From the NCBI GenBank assembly GCA_016936015.1, contig JAFGPV010000069.1, positions 1-40,446 on the forward strand: DNA of 40,446 bases. Reading direction: 5' to 3'. How positions within the stretch are numbered: the first letter of the stretch is position 1; each line of letters begins with the position of its first letter. Both the position numbers and the translations under genes were made by a program. A model generated the notes under the pieces. It did not search any database. It had not been told where the DNA came from and worked only from the letters and a program-made list of their open reading frames with translations. The DNA is from Pirellulales bacterium (GTDB taxonomy: Bacteria > Planctomycetota > Planctomycetia > Pirellulales > Thermoguttaceae). Positions 17,360-25,437 of the stretch are shown piece by piece.

Positions 17360-17644
17360 TCATTTTCCTGCCGCGGCAAGCTCCGCGATCCGCAGTTCCA
17401 GCCGCTTGATTTCCCGCTTGATGTCGTTGCGGTGGATCATTAGCCAGGTGAACACCTTGATGATCCCCAGCCGGCTTTGCTGGGTAACGTCCCAGGCGGC
17501 GTGGTGATCGGCCGTCAGCCGGAAGGCATGAAGCCACAGACGTTTCTGCCATCGGCCGACGAGCTTTTCCATCGCCCGGGCATCACCGTCCAGGGCGTCC
17601 ATAACCAGCAACTGGTCTTGAATGTCGGCGGATGCATCTGCCAT
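17360..17644 (-). pseudogene. chimeric, truncated ECF sigma-70 factor remnant
   Basis: 94-aa frame. Residues ~8-57 look like sigma region 2 of a planctomycete ECF factor (DALDGDARAMEKLVGRWQKRLWLHAFRLTADHHAAWDVTQ...LGIIK). Then, instead of regions 2.3-2.4 and 4, it ends in a short basic coiled coil (NDIKREIKRLELRIAELAAAGK). The DNA-binding region 4 is absent, so it cannot work as a normal sigma factor. It probably arose by an internal deletion joining two genes, but the frame is intact and AGAGA precedes the ATG, so a small regulatory protein is also possible. Confidence 0.55.
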
Positions 17645-18106
17645 GTATTCTCTTGGTCTTGGCTGAGCGTCGATTGGTTCATCGATAATTGGATTTTACC
17701 ATTTTTTTCGGTGAAAAGCCTGGGAATCGGTTTTGCAGGCGTTTCCAGGAGATCCTCATGGCCGGGCACGTTTGTCCTTGGTGGATGGGTTCCTGTTTCG
17801 ACACGCACTTGCGCCGCTTGACGCGATGTTCAAGCGCGCCTGGCGGTCAGGGGGGGCAAGCATCTGACGTCCCGTCGTTGCCAGCCGGACCGGCTGGGCG
17901 TCGAGATCGCGGCGGACTTCATTCTTGCCTTTGCGGTGGTCCGGAAAACGCCTAGAGCCGGTCGAATCTTCTTTTTTTCCTGATGTTAAATGTCTCCTGG
18001 GGAGGAGGGGAGTATCATCGACGATAGAGATTCTATGGTGTAAGATGGAGTCCGGATTTTCGAAGAGAAGTCTTCAGCCTTCCAGTTCCGTATTTAACCA
18101 GAGATC
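17645..18106. other. gene-free spacer
   Basis: About 460 bp with only short overlapping frames. A stretch around 17866-17955 on the plus strand (HLTSRRCQPDRLGVEIAADF, LAFAVVRK) reads somewhat protein-like and could be a gene remnant, but no family was recognised. The end of the spacer is the likely promoter area of the zinc-ribbon gene. Confidence 0.4.
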
Positions 18107-18439
18107 ATGTCAGATAATCCTCTCGATCCCCAGGCCGATCCGTTCAAGCCGCCGGAAATTCCCATCGAGGTCCATTGCCTGCACTGCGACCAGGAATACG
18201 ACAGTTACCTGATCGAATGGCGTGAATGTATCTCCGCCGACGGCACGCCGCAGGGTTTTTGGTGCTGTCCGACCCCCGGCTGCGACGGCATCGGCTTCGG
18301 TTTCGACATCCTCCCGACCGATCCCAATTACCAGGACGAGCACGGCGGTTGGGTTTCCTTCGACGACGAGGAGGATGGGGAGCCGTGGGAGCAGCCCGAT
18401 GAAGAACCTTGGGACGAGAAGGATGAATTCGAAGAATAA
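18107..18439 (+). CDS. small zinc-ribbon-like acidic protein
   Basis: 110-aa soluble protein. CLHCDQEYDSY and the later CCPTPGCDG supply two cysteine pairs (CxxC and CxxxxC), suggesting a small zinc ribbon. The last 35 residues are strongly acidic (DDEEDGEPWEQPDEEPWDEKDEFEE), as in planctomycete proteins annotated only as hypothetical. Its stop overlaps or nearly touches the start region of the MFS transporter gene (first in-frame ATG at 18423), suggesting co-transcription. Function unknown; a nucleic-acid or protein-binding role is possible. Confidence 0.7.
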   Translation: MSDNPLDPQADPFKPPEIPIEVHCLHCDQEYDSYLIEWRECISADGTPQGFWCCPTPGCDGIGFGFDILPTDPNYQDEHGGWVSFDDEEDGEPWEQPDEEPWDEKDEFEE

Positions 18440-18458
18440 AAAAGAAAGCCCTGAACCA

Positions 18459-19859
18459 ATGGAAATTGCGAAACACCGGGAACCAACGATCCGCTATCGA
18501 TATCTGCTGCCGGTGACGATCACGGCGGCTTTGGGGGGATTTTTATTCGGCTACGATACGGCCGTGATTTCCGGGTGCATCGGCTATTTGACCGACTTCT
18601 TCGGTCTCAACGACGCCCAAAAAGGTTGGGCGGCATCGAGCGCCCTGGTGGGGTGCATCGGCGGGGCGCTGGCGGCCGGATTTATCAGCGACGCGATCGG
18701 ACGCAAACGCACGCTGCTGTTGTGTTCGCTCCTGTTTGCCGCCTCGGCCGTGTGTTCGGCCCTGCCGCGGACGCTGGCGGAGTTGGCCGTGGCGCGGATC
18801 CTCGGCGGCCTGGCCGTCGGCGGCGCCTCAATGACCGTGCCCATGTACATTGCCGAACTGGCTCCCGAGAAGATCCGTGGACGGCTCGTGTCGCTCTATC
18901 AATTGGCCATCGTTGTGGGGATCTCCCTGGTCTTTTTCGTCAACATGCTGATCCATGGGCAGGGAAGCGAGGCCTGGAACACCGAAACCGGATGGCGGTG
19001 GATGTTCGCTTCCGAGACGTTGCCGGCGCTGCTCTTCGGCGTGCTGATCATGCTGGTGCCCGAAAGCCCCCGTTGGCTGATGGCCCGGGGCCGCCGCGAT
19101 CGGGCGAAAGACGTCTTGGAACGGATCGTGGATCCCGATTCGGCCGGCTTGGTGTTGGCACAGATCGAGGATTCGCTTCGGCATGAAACAGGAGGATTCC
19201 GCGAAGTCATCGCCCCCGAGTTCCGGCCGGCGTTGCTGATCGGGATCTGCCTTGCGCTGTTTCAGCAGTTCAGTGGAATCAACGCGATCCTGTACTATGC
19301 CCCTGAGATTTTCAAGGCCATCGGCGCCGAGGCCAGCAGCGCGTTCCGACAGGCCGTAGTCATCGGCGCGGTCAATTTTTCGTTCACTTTCGTTGCCATC
19401 TGGCTGGTGGACCGGTTGGGCCGGAAAACGCTGATGTTGGGTGGTTCGCTGTTACAGGCGGCGGCGTTGGCGGCGGTTGGGTGGATCTATTACGTGAACG
19501 GATCGAACGCCCTGTTGCTCGTGTTCGTCCTGATTTACGTGGCTGCATTCTGCGCGGCGATGGGGCCCGTCGTCTGGATCGTCATTTCGGAAATCTTCCC
19601 CAACAAGGTCCGTGGTCGGGCCATGACCGTGGCCACCTTCGCCCTCTGGACGGCGTGCTACTTGGTTTCACAGACCTACCCCATGCTCGTTAAACAGATC
19701 GGAAACGCTCCGACCTTTCAAATCTACAGCATCCTCAGCCTGTTGACGTTCTGCTTCGTGTGGTCTAGCGTTCCGGAAACCAAGGGCCGGACTTTGGAAG
19801 AGATCGAAGCCGCCTGGCTCCAACAGAGACCGTCCTCTTCAAGTAATCCGCCGCTTTGA
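18459..19859 (+). CDS. MFS sugar porter (XylE/GLUT-type)
   Basis: 466-aa major facilitator with 12 predicted helices, importing a hexose or pentose probably with H+. Sugar-porter signatures are present: GGFLFGYDTAVISG in helix 1, SDAIGRKRTLL after helix 2, PESPRWLMARGR at the end of helix 6, QQFSGINAILYYAPEIF in helix 7, VDRLGRKTLM, and the closing PETKGRTLEEIE. An upstream ATG at 18423 overlaps the preceding gene by 17 bp and could allow translational coupling; 18459 is closer to the family start, so the N-terminus is uncertain by 12 residues. A sugar porter in tandem with a zinc-ribbon gene and a DNA-related gene gives no further clue to substrate. Confidence 0.93.
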   Translation: MEIAKHREPTIRYRYLLPVTITAALGGFLFGYDTAVISGCIGYLTDFFGLNDAQKGWAASSALVGCIGGALAAGFISDAIGRKRTLLLCSLLFAASAVCSALPRTLAELAVARILGGLAVGGASMTVPMYIAELAPEKIRGRLVSLYQLAIVVGISLVFFVNMLIHGQGSEAWNTETGWRWMFASETLPALLFGVLIMLVPESPRWLMARGRRDRAKDVLERIVDPDSAGLVLAQIEDSLRHETGGFREVIAPEFRPALLIGICLALFQQFSGINAILYYAPEIFKAIGAEASSAFRQAVVIGAVNFSFTFVAIWLVDRLGRKTLMLGGSLLQAAALAAVGWIYYVNGSNALLLVFVLIYVAAFCAAMGPVVWIVISEIFPNKVRGRAMTVATFALWTACYLVSQTYPMLVKQIGNAPTFQIYSILSLLTFCFVWSSVPETKGRTLEEIEAAWLQQRPSSSSNPPL

Positions 19860-19893
19860 ACGGTTATTTCAGAGAAAGTATCTGGAGAGAAGG

Positions 19894-20250
19894 ATGAAAT
19901 GCATTTCCCTGAATCAATGCACCCGACTGGAGCAGCTTCCGAACGTCGGGCCGGCGATCGCCGCGGACCTGCGGCGGATCGGAATTTTACGGCCGGGGGA
20001 CCTGAAACGGCGCGATCCCTACGCGATGTATGAGAAGCTTTGCCAGGTCACCCGAAAACGCCAGGATCCCTGTGTGCTGGATGTGTTCATTTCCGCGGTC
20101 CGATTTATGGGCGGCGCCCCGGCCCGGCCGTGGTGGGCGTACACCGCCCAGCGGAAGCGGGAACTCCAGAATTCGGCCGCGAAAACTCGAAAGATGAAAC
20201 TTGATCCATCTTTTCTTAACGCCTCATGCTCCATTCCTTACCGCCCTTGA
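19894..20250 (+). CDS. Cdd1/pathogenicity-locus family helix-hairpin-helix protein
   Basis: 118-aa protein. LEQLPNVGPAIAADLRRIGI is a helix-hairpin-helix element. The following RDPYAMYEKLCQVTRKRQDPCVLDVFISAVRFMGGAPARPWW is the conserved core of the Cdd1 family (PF11731, the so-called mitomycin-resistance/pathogenicity-locus proteins), thought to bind DNA non-specifically. The tail is basic. GGAGAG lies about 10 nt before the ATG. It overlaps the start of the tRNA-dihydrouridine synthase gene by 25 bp, so both are probably translated from one mRNA. Confidence 0.88.
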   Translation: MKCISLNQCTRLEQLPNVGPAIAADLRRIGILRPGDLKRRDPYAMYEKLCQVTRKRQDPCVLDVFISAVRFMGGAPARPWWAYTAQRKRELQNSAAKTRKMKLDPSFLNASCSIPYRP

Positions 20251-21278
20251 GTATCGGTCCCGTGCGGATCGGATTTCCCGTCGTCCAGGCGGCGCTGAGC
20301 GGGTACAGCGATTGGCCGATGCGGGTCGTCGCCCGGCGGTTGGGCGCGCCCTACACCGTGTGCGAAGTGCTGTTGGACCGGTTCATCCTGAACGTTACTA
20401 AGGGGAGCAAGGCGCGGCGGTTCCTGCGGATTACCGACGAAGAGCATCCCTGTGGGGCGCAGTTGATGGGGGGCGTGCCGGAAGAGTTCCCACCCGCCGC
20501 GCTGAAACTCGTCGAGGCGGGATTTGACGTCATCGACCTGAATTTCGCCTGCCCGGTGAAAAAGGTGCTTGGCCGCGGCCGCGGAGGATTTTTATTGAGC
20601 CGGCCAGAGACCGCCCTGGAGATCGTCGCCCGGGTCCGCGACGCGCTGCCGCCACAGGTTCCCCTGACGGTCAAAATGCGACGCGGCTGGGACGATAGTC
20701 CGCTCAGTGCGGAGAATTTCTTTCGGATCTTCGACGGTGCCTTTCAACGGGAGGCGGCCGCCGTCACGGTGCATCCCCGCACGGTCCTACAGCGTTACGC
20801 GGGCCGGGCCGATTGGGATTTTCTGCGGGAAGTGAAGCGTCGAGCCGGCGGCAAGACAGTGCTCGGCAGCGGCGACCTGCTTGCCGCGGAGGACTGCCTG
20901 GCGATGTTTCAGAGGACGGGCGTGGACGGCGTCAGCGTCGCCCGGGGCGCCATCGGCAATCCGTGGATTTTTCCGCACACCCGGGCGCTGGCTGAGGGTC
21001 GGCCGTGGCGGCCCCCGCCGTTGCACGAGCAGCGGGCAGTGATTGCCGAGCACTATCGCTTGGCGGAGGAGATCTACGGCGAGAAACGGGCCTCCGCCCG
21101 GCTGCGGAAGTTCGGCATCAAATACGCCCGGCTGCACCCGAACGCCTCCCGGGTCCGCGACGCCTTCGTTGCCGTAAAAAAACAATCGGATTGGTGCGCC
21201 GTGTTGGACACCTGGTATGCGGAAGACCTGCCAGGCGCGGTCCCTTCGCCGCCGGCCCGGGAGTATTACGGGCAATGA
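20226..21278 (+). CDS. tRNA-dihydrouridine synthase
   Basis: 350-aa FMN-dependent TIM-barrel enzyme reducing uridines in the tRNA D-loop. It has the flavin-site opening VVQAALSGYSDWPMR, the Dus signature DLNFACPVKKVLGRGRGG with catalytic C109, K150 in VKMRRGWDD, H183 in VTVHPRT, and the phosphate-binding GSGDLL and VARGAIGNPWIF. The C-terminal helical domain (KFGIKYARLHP) is present, so it appears complete. The start overlaps the Cdd1-type gene by 25 bp and lacks a clear ribosome binding site, pointing to translational coupling. Subtype (DusA/B/C) is not assigned; the CPxKKV form is closest to DusB. Confidence 0.93.
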   Translation: MLHSLPPLSIGPVRIGFPVVQAALSGYSDWPMRVVARRLGAPYTVCEVLLDRFILNVTKGSKARRFLRITDEEHPCGAQLMGGVPEEFPPAALKLVEAGFDVIDLNFACPVKKVLGRGRGGFLLSRPETALEIVARVRDALPPQVPLTVKMRRGWDDSPLSAENFFRIFDGAFQREAAAVTVHPRTVLQRYAGRADWDFLREVKRRAGGKTVLGSGDLLAAEDCLAMFQRTGVDGVSVARGAIGNPWIFPHTRALAEGRPWRPPPLHEQRAVIAEHYRLAEEIYGEKRASARLRKFGIKYARLHPNASRVRDAFVAVKKQSDWCAVLDTWYAEDLPGAVPSPPAREYYGQ

Positions 21279-21438
21279 GGGCAGGCGCCTTTCGGCAATG
21301 AGTTGAAATGTCGTCGGTTCGGATGAGTCCGTAAAACGGGGGTCTTGCTGGACAAGGACTTCCCCGGCTGCGAATAATTTATTGATCAGTGCAATCGACA
21401 TCTCGGACTTATTTGGGGGAGTTTAAGCGAGGACACGT

Positions 21439-22842
21439 GTGAGCATCTACCAATCTTGCGGGATCCGGGGCCGGGACCGAAGCGAATTAACGCCGGAACT
21501 CTATGACCGTTGGGGATGCGCCCTGGGGATGCAACTCCCGCCCCATGCGAAATTCGCCGTCGGCGGCGACCTCCGTTCCTCCACCCCGGCCTACCATGCG
21601 GCCTTGATCGAAGGTCTGTGCCGGGCGGGACTCGACGTGGTGAACCTGGGGATTTTGCCGACCCCGATGGTATACCATGCGAAGCAACGGTTGCGCGCCG
21701 ACGGCTGTGCGATCGTGACGGCCTCCCATCATCCGGCGGGGATGAATGGATTGCAATGGATGGTGGGCGACCGTCCGCCAACGTTGTCGGACGTCGAGGC
21801 GTTGGGCCGCGCCGCGGAAGAGTCCGCGTCGGAAACCGGACGCTCCCCCGCCGCTGCGCGACAGTTGGACATCTCCTTCGACTACGTCGCGGATTTGCAG
21901 GAAACCTGGGTCGATGCATTGGGATCGCATTTACACGTTGTGCTCGATCCGCTGCACGGCGGATGGTCGGGCAAGGCGCGGCGCTATCTCCACGCCATTT
22001 TTCCCCAATGCCTGTTCTCGGCGATCCATGAGCAGTCCGACGGCAACTTCGCCGGCCTGACCCCCGATTGCACACGGCTTCAGATCCTTGAGGAGCTGAG
22101 CGAAGCGGTGTATCACGAGCGGGCGGACCTGGGCGTGGCCTTCGACGGAGACGGCGACTGCGTGGCCCTGGTCGACGATCAGGGCGTGGTGCTTACTCCC
22201 GAGGAGTCCGCCTGCATCCTGCTGGAGACCTTTCCCACCGCGGAGTGGCAGGGCCGGGCCTTCGTCTACGACCAGAAATTCTCCAATCGGCTGCCGGAGC
22301 GGGCGAAACAGCACGGCGCCGAACTGCTGGTCGAGCGGAGCGGATACGCTTTCCTCCGCACTCGGATGCGCGAAAGCGGATCGCTTTTCGGGGCGGATCT
22401 CAGCGGCCATTATTTCTATCAGGCGTTGCAAGGCGGCGACGACGGACTGTACACCGCCTGCCGGTTGATCGCCTTCCTGGCCCAAAGCGGTTTGAAGATG
22501 TCCGAACTCCGGCGTGGGTGTCCGCCGGTCTTCATCACTCCTGATCTCTGCCTGGCGGTTCCTTCCGAAGCCCAGCCGGCGATTCTCGAACAACTGCAAA
22601 CCGCCTGGGAGTCGTTCCCCCAACGTCGGCTCGACGGTCTGCGGATCGACACGCCCGGGGGATGGATGCTCGTTCATCCCTCGGCGGCCGATGCGGAGAT
22701 CCGCTTCCGTTTTGAATCCCTCGGCTGGTCGGCGCTGGATGATTTGGTGGACTGTTTCTGCAGGACTCTGCCCGATCTGGGCGAACAACTCCGGCAGGCG
22801 TACTCCGCTGCCATGACCGCCGCCGAGACCTCTCCGAGGTAG
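21439..22842 (+). CDS. phosphohexomutase (phosphomannomutase/phosphoglucomutase family)
   Basis: 467-aa alpha-D-phosphohexomutase interconverting hexose 1- and 6-phosphates. Domain 1 has phosphoserine S96 in TASHHPAGMNG, domain 2 the metal loop DGDGD (236-240), domain 3 the sugar loop GADLSGHYFY (about 318-327), and domain 4 the phosphate-binding RFRFES region. TASHHP instead of TASHNP and the opening IYQSCGIRGRD mark a divergent subgroup. The start is GTG at 21439 after GAGGAC; another GTG two bases earlier is out of frame. It follows the Dus gene by 160 bp. It could serve exopolysaccharide or nucleotide-sugar synthesis, but substrate is not provable. Confidence 0.9.
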   Translation: MSIYQSCGIRGRDRSELTPELYDRWGCALGMQLPPHAKFAVGGDLRSSTPAYHAALIEGLCRAGLDVVNLGILPTPMVYHAKQRLRADGCAIVTASHHPAGMNGLQWMVGDRPPTLSDVEALGRAAEESASETGRSPAAARQLDISFDYVADLQETWVDALGSHLHVVLDPLHGGWSGKARRYLHAIFPQCLFSAIHEQSDGNFAGLTPDCTRLQILEELSEAVYHERADLGVAFDGDGDCVALVDDQGVVLTPEESACILLETFPTAEWQGRAFVYDQKFSNRLPERAKQHGAELLVERSGYAFLRTRMRESGSLFGADLSGHYFYQALQGGDDGLYTACRLIAFLAQSGLKMSELRRGCPPVFITPDLCLAVPSEAQPAILEQLQTAWESFPQRRLDGLRIDTPGGWMLVHPSAADAEIRFRFESLGWSALDDLVDCFCRTLPDLGEQLRQAYSAAMTAAETSPR

Positions 22843-23095
22843 CCACCGGCTGCTGGATTTGGACGTTTCTTTCTTAAGGCCAACCCCTTCGTTGATATAT
22901 CCTCCCTGGCGGCAGACGTTCGTTTATGACAAATGATCCGATTGTAACGACTGTGGGGAATATAATCATTTTGTCCGTCAAACCTTACCGAGATGATAAG
23001 AATAAGGATGGAAATATTCTCCTAAAAGGACGTATTTTTCTCTCCTTGCATCGAGGAGAAAGATATTTCCAGAAAATTTCTATAAATAAAATTCC
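22843..23095. promoter_or_regulatory. spacer with TATAAT upstream of the receptor genes
   Basis: AT-rich stretch before the first TonB-dependent receptor gene. It contains a perfect TATAAT at 22961-22966 but no -35 at 16-18 bp, and no sigma54-type GG-N10-GC signal was found. Promoter status is tentative. Confidence 0.25.
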
Positions 23096-25219
23096 ATGCA
23101 ATTCCGGGCAAAAATCCAGAAACGAGGATGGGGTATTTGGGGATTGCTGTTGTTTTCAAATATTCTTGCCGCAGGGCAACCCATCGTCGGACAGGAAGCG
23201 GCATCGCCGTCGTCGGTCGCGCAGCCGGGACCGGAGTCTCCGCCGGGGGACAAACTGGACAAATTACTGGAGATGGCTGACAAGGATCTTTCTCAACTCT
23301 CCCAGGTGCCGGTCAATCGGGGAACCGGTTCGCCCTCACTCGACGTTCCGGTTTCGACCGTGGCGCGCCAGGAGAGCACCGTGGGCAAATCGGCGGCGGC
23401 GGTGTACGTTATCACCAACGAGATGATCCGCCGCTCGGGAGCGAAAACCATCCCCGACGTGTTGCGGCTGGCGCCGGGGGTAGATGTCGCACGGATCGAC
23501 TCCAACAAGTGGGCGATCTCAATCCGCGGTTTCAATGTGCGGTTCGCGAACCAGTTGCTGGTTCAAATCGACGGCCGGTCGGTCTATACGGTGACCTTCG
23601 GCGGCGTATTCTGGGACGTGCAGGACCTGCTCCTGGAGGATGTAGAACGGATTGAAGTGATCCGCGGACCGGGATCGGCGATGTGGGGATCGAACGCCGT
23701 CAACGGCATCATCAACATCATCACAAAACGCGCCAAGGACACGCAGGGAACCTACTTCGAGAATGGAACGGGAACTCAAGAGCTGGGATACTCCGGCTTG
23801 CGTTGCGGCGGCGGCAACGGAGACGACCTCCACTATCGGTTCTATGGCAAATGGTTCGAGCGCGGAGCGGGCTTCAATCCCGACGGTCCCGCCTACGACG
23901 ATTGGCGGCAGGCCCGGGGCGGATTCCGCGCGGATTGGAACGCCACCCGGGAAGACACGATTACGTTCCAAGGAGATTATTACAACGGCTACAGCGGCGA
24001 TCAATCGATCTTTCCCCAATTCTCCGATCCGTACTATTCCATCGATCACGACAGCGCGCACGTCAGCGGCGAAAACGCCTTGCTGCGGTGGCGGCGGGTC
24101 GTCGACGAACAGTCCGATACCACGCTGTGGATGTACTATGACCGCACGGAACGGCATTGGGTGAACTACGGCTTCGGGATCGATCGGGACACCTTCGACG
24201 TCAATTTTCAGCGACGGAGGCCGCTCGGCGCCCGCCACGAGTTGATCTGGGGATTCGAATACCGTACAACCGGCGATTCCACGTATGCCTCGCCGTTTGT
24301 GAACATGATTCCCCCGCGCCGGTCGGATTACTTCCTCAGTTATTTCGCCCAGGATCAGATCGCCGTGGTGGAGGACCGTTGGTTCCTGATTTTGGGATGC
24401 CGGTTCGAGCACAACAGCTACGTCGACTTTAACTACCAGCCGACGGTCCGCGTGCTCTGGACCCCGGACGATCGGCATTCGATTTGGGGGGCCGTCTCCC
24501 GCGCCGTGCGCATGCCGACCCGGACGGAATGCAACGCCCTGTTTACGGCGGCCCCGGTCGTCACCGATCCCGATCCCGTTTACCCCCAGATTTCCGGCAA
24601 TCCGTACTTGCTGGCCGAGGAATCGATTGCCTACGAATGGGGATATCGCACTCAGGTGACGGAGCGGTTCTCCTGGGATTTGGCCGTCTTCTACCAGGAT
24701 TATCAACAATGCATTGTGATCGTTCCCGCCGGTTTTCCGGAACCGGCGCCCGTAGGGTCCTACCTGCCGATGGGCTTTCAGAACGCCATGTGCGGCGAAA
24801 CCTACGGATTTGAGTGGGCGGTGGATTATGTGATGACCTCCCGCTGGAAAATGCGAGGGGCGTATTCGTTCCTGGTTATGGATTTGGCGCCCGTTCCTGG
24901 AACGGACACGGCGGAGGTTCAAGAAGGAGAAAGTCCGCGGAATCAGTTCTACGTCTGTTCGTCCTGGGACCTGGGAGACCGCTGGGAACTCGACCTGATC
25001 GGCCGCTACGTGGATAACCTTCCAACCGCCGAGACGCCGCATTACTTCGTCGGGGACGTCCGCTTGGCGTGGCGCCCTCGGGAGAACCTGGAGTGGTCGG
25101 TGGTGGGCCGGAACCTGCTGGACGGCGCCCATCCCGAATTTGGAAACGACCAGATTCTCGGCACGCTCCGCACAGATGTCCGGCAGGAGGTCTACACCCA
25201 ATTGATCTGGCGACGCTAA
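23096..25219 (+). CDS. TonB-dependent outer-membrane receptor (copy 1)
   Basis: 707-aa outer-membrane receptor. It has a signal peptide (GIWGLLLFSNILAAG), then a short linker with KLDKLLEMADKDLSQLSQVPV, seen in non-canonical TonB-dependent receptors. The plug domain (about 95-210) has VITNEMIRRSGAKTIPDVLRLAPGVDVA, IRGFNVRFANQLLVQIDGR, VERIEVIRGPGSAMWGSNAVNGIINIITK. The beta-barrel runs to the C-terminus with strands ending EVYTQLIWRR. No TonB box is evident. The adjacent receptor gene has exactly the same predicted length and matches along its whole length, a tandem duplication. With the following YfiR gene this recalls receptor/YfiR pairs in other bacteria. Ligand unknown. Confidence 0.92.
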   Translation: MQFRAKIQKRGWGIWGLLLFSNILAAGQPIVGQEAASPSSVAQPGPESPPGDKLDKLLEMADKDLSQLSQVPVNRGTGSPSLDVPVSTVARQESTVGKSAAAVYVITNEMIRRSGAKTIPDVLRLAPGVDVARIDSNKWAISIRGFNVRFANQLLVQIDGRSVYTVTFGGVFWDVQDLLLEDVERIEVIRGPGSAMWGSNAVNGIINIITKRAKDTQGTYFENGTGTQELGYSGLRCGGGNGDDLHYRFYGKWFERGAGFNPDGPAYDDWRQARGGFRADWNATREDTITFQGDYYNGYSGDQSIFPQFSDPYYSIDHDSAHVSGENALLRWRRVVDEQSDTTLWMYYDRTERHWVNYGFGIDRDTFDVNFQRRRPLGARHELIWGFEYRTTGDSTYASPFVNMIPPRRSDYFLSYFAQDQIAVVEDRWFLILGCRFEHNSYVDFNYQPTVRVLWTPDDRHSIWGAVSRAVRMPTRTECNALFTAAPVVTDPDPVYPQISGNPYLLAEESIAYEWGYRTQVTERFSWDLAVFYQDYQQCIVIVPAGFPEPAPVGSYLPMGFQNAMCGETYGFEWAVDYVMTSRWKMRGAYSFLVMDLAPVPGTDTAEVQEGESPRNQFYVCSSWDLGDRWELDLIGRYVDNLPTAETPHYFVGDVRLAWRPRENLEWSVVGRNLLDGAHPEFGNDQILGTLRTDVRQEVYTQLIWRR

Positions 25220-25437
25220 AAAGTGTGCCGTTTAGATAAAGTTTGTGGCCTAAAGGAAGTCCTTGAATTTCAAGATGTAACGCTTTTGGTGGATGTAGTT
25301 TATATGCCTTGTGGACTATGCCGAAGAAGGAAGACAGGTTTCTTGTGTCTGAACTAGAGCACGCCATCAATCCCCTGGCGTGTTGGACATGGTTGATTTT
25401 GCGTAGAGACTCAATTGATCTTTATCCAGGTGTCCGG

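Noticed and set aside
23519-25201. 560-aa open frame antisense to TonB receptor copy 1
   Set aside because: It mirrors a clearly coding high-GC gene, has no domain and its composition is typical of antisense shadows (V/R/H/G-rich).
22843-25437. Possible sigma54 promoters ahead of the two TonB receptor genes
   Set aside because: Each TTGC in the spacers was checked for a GG ten bases upstream; none fits, so control by the nearby NtrC-type regulator is not supported.
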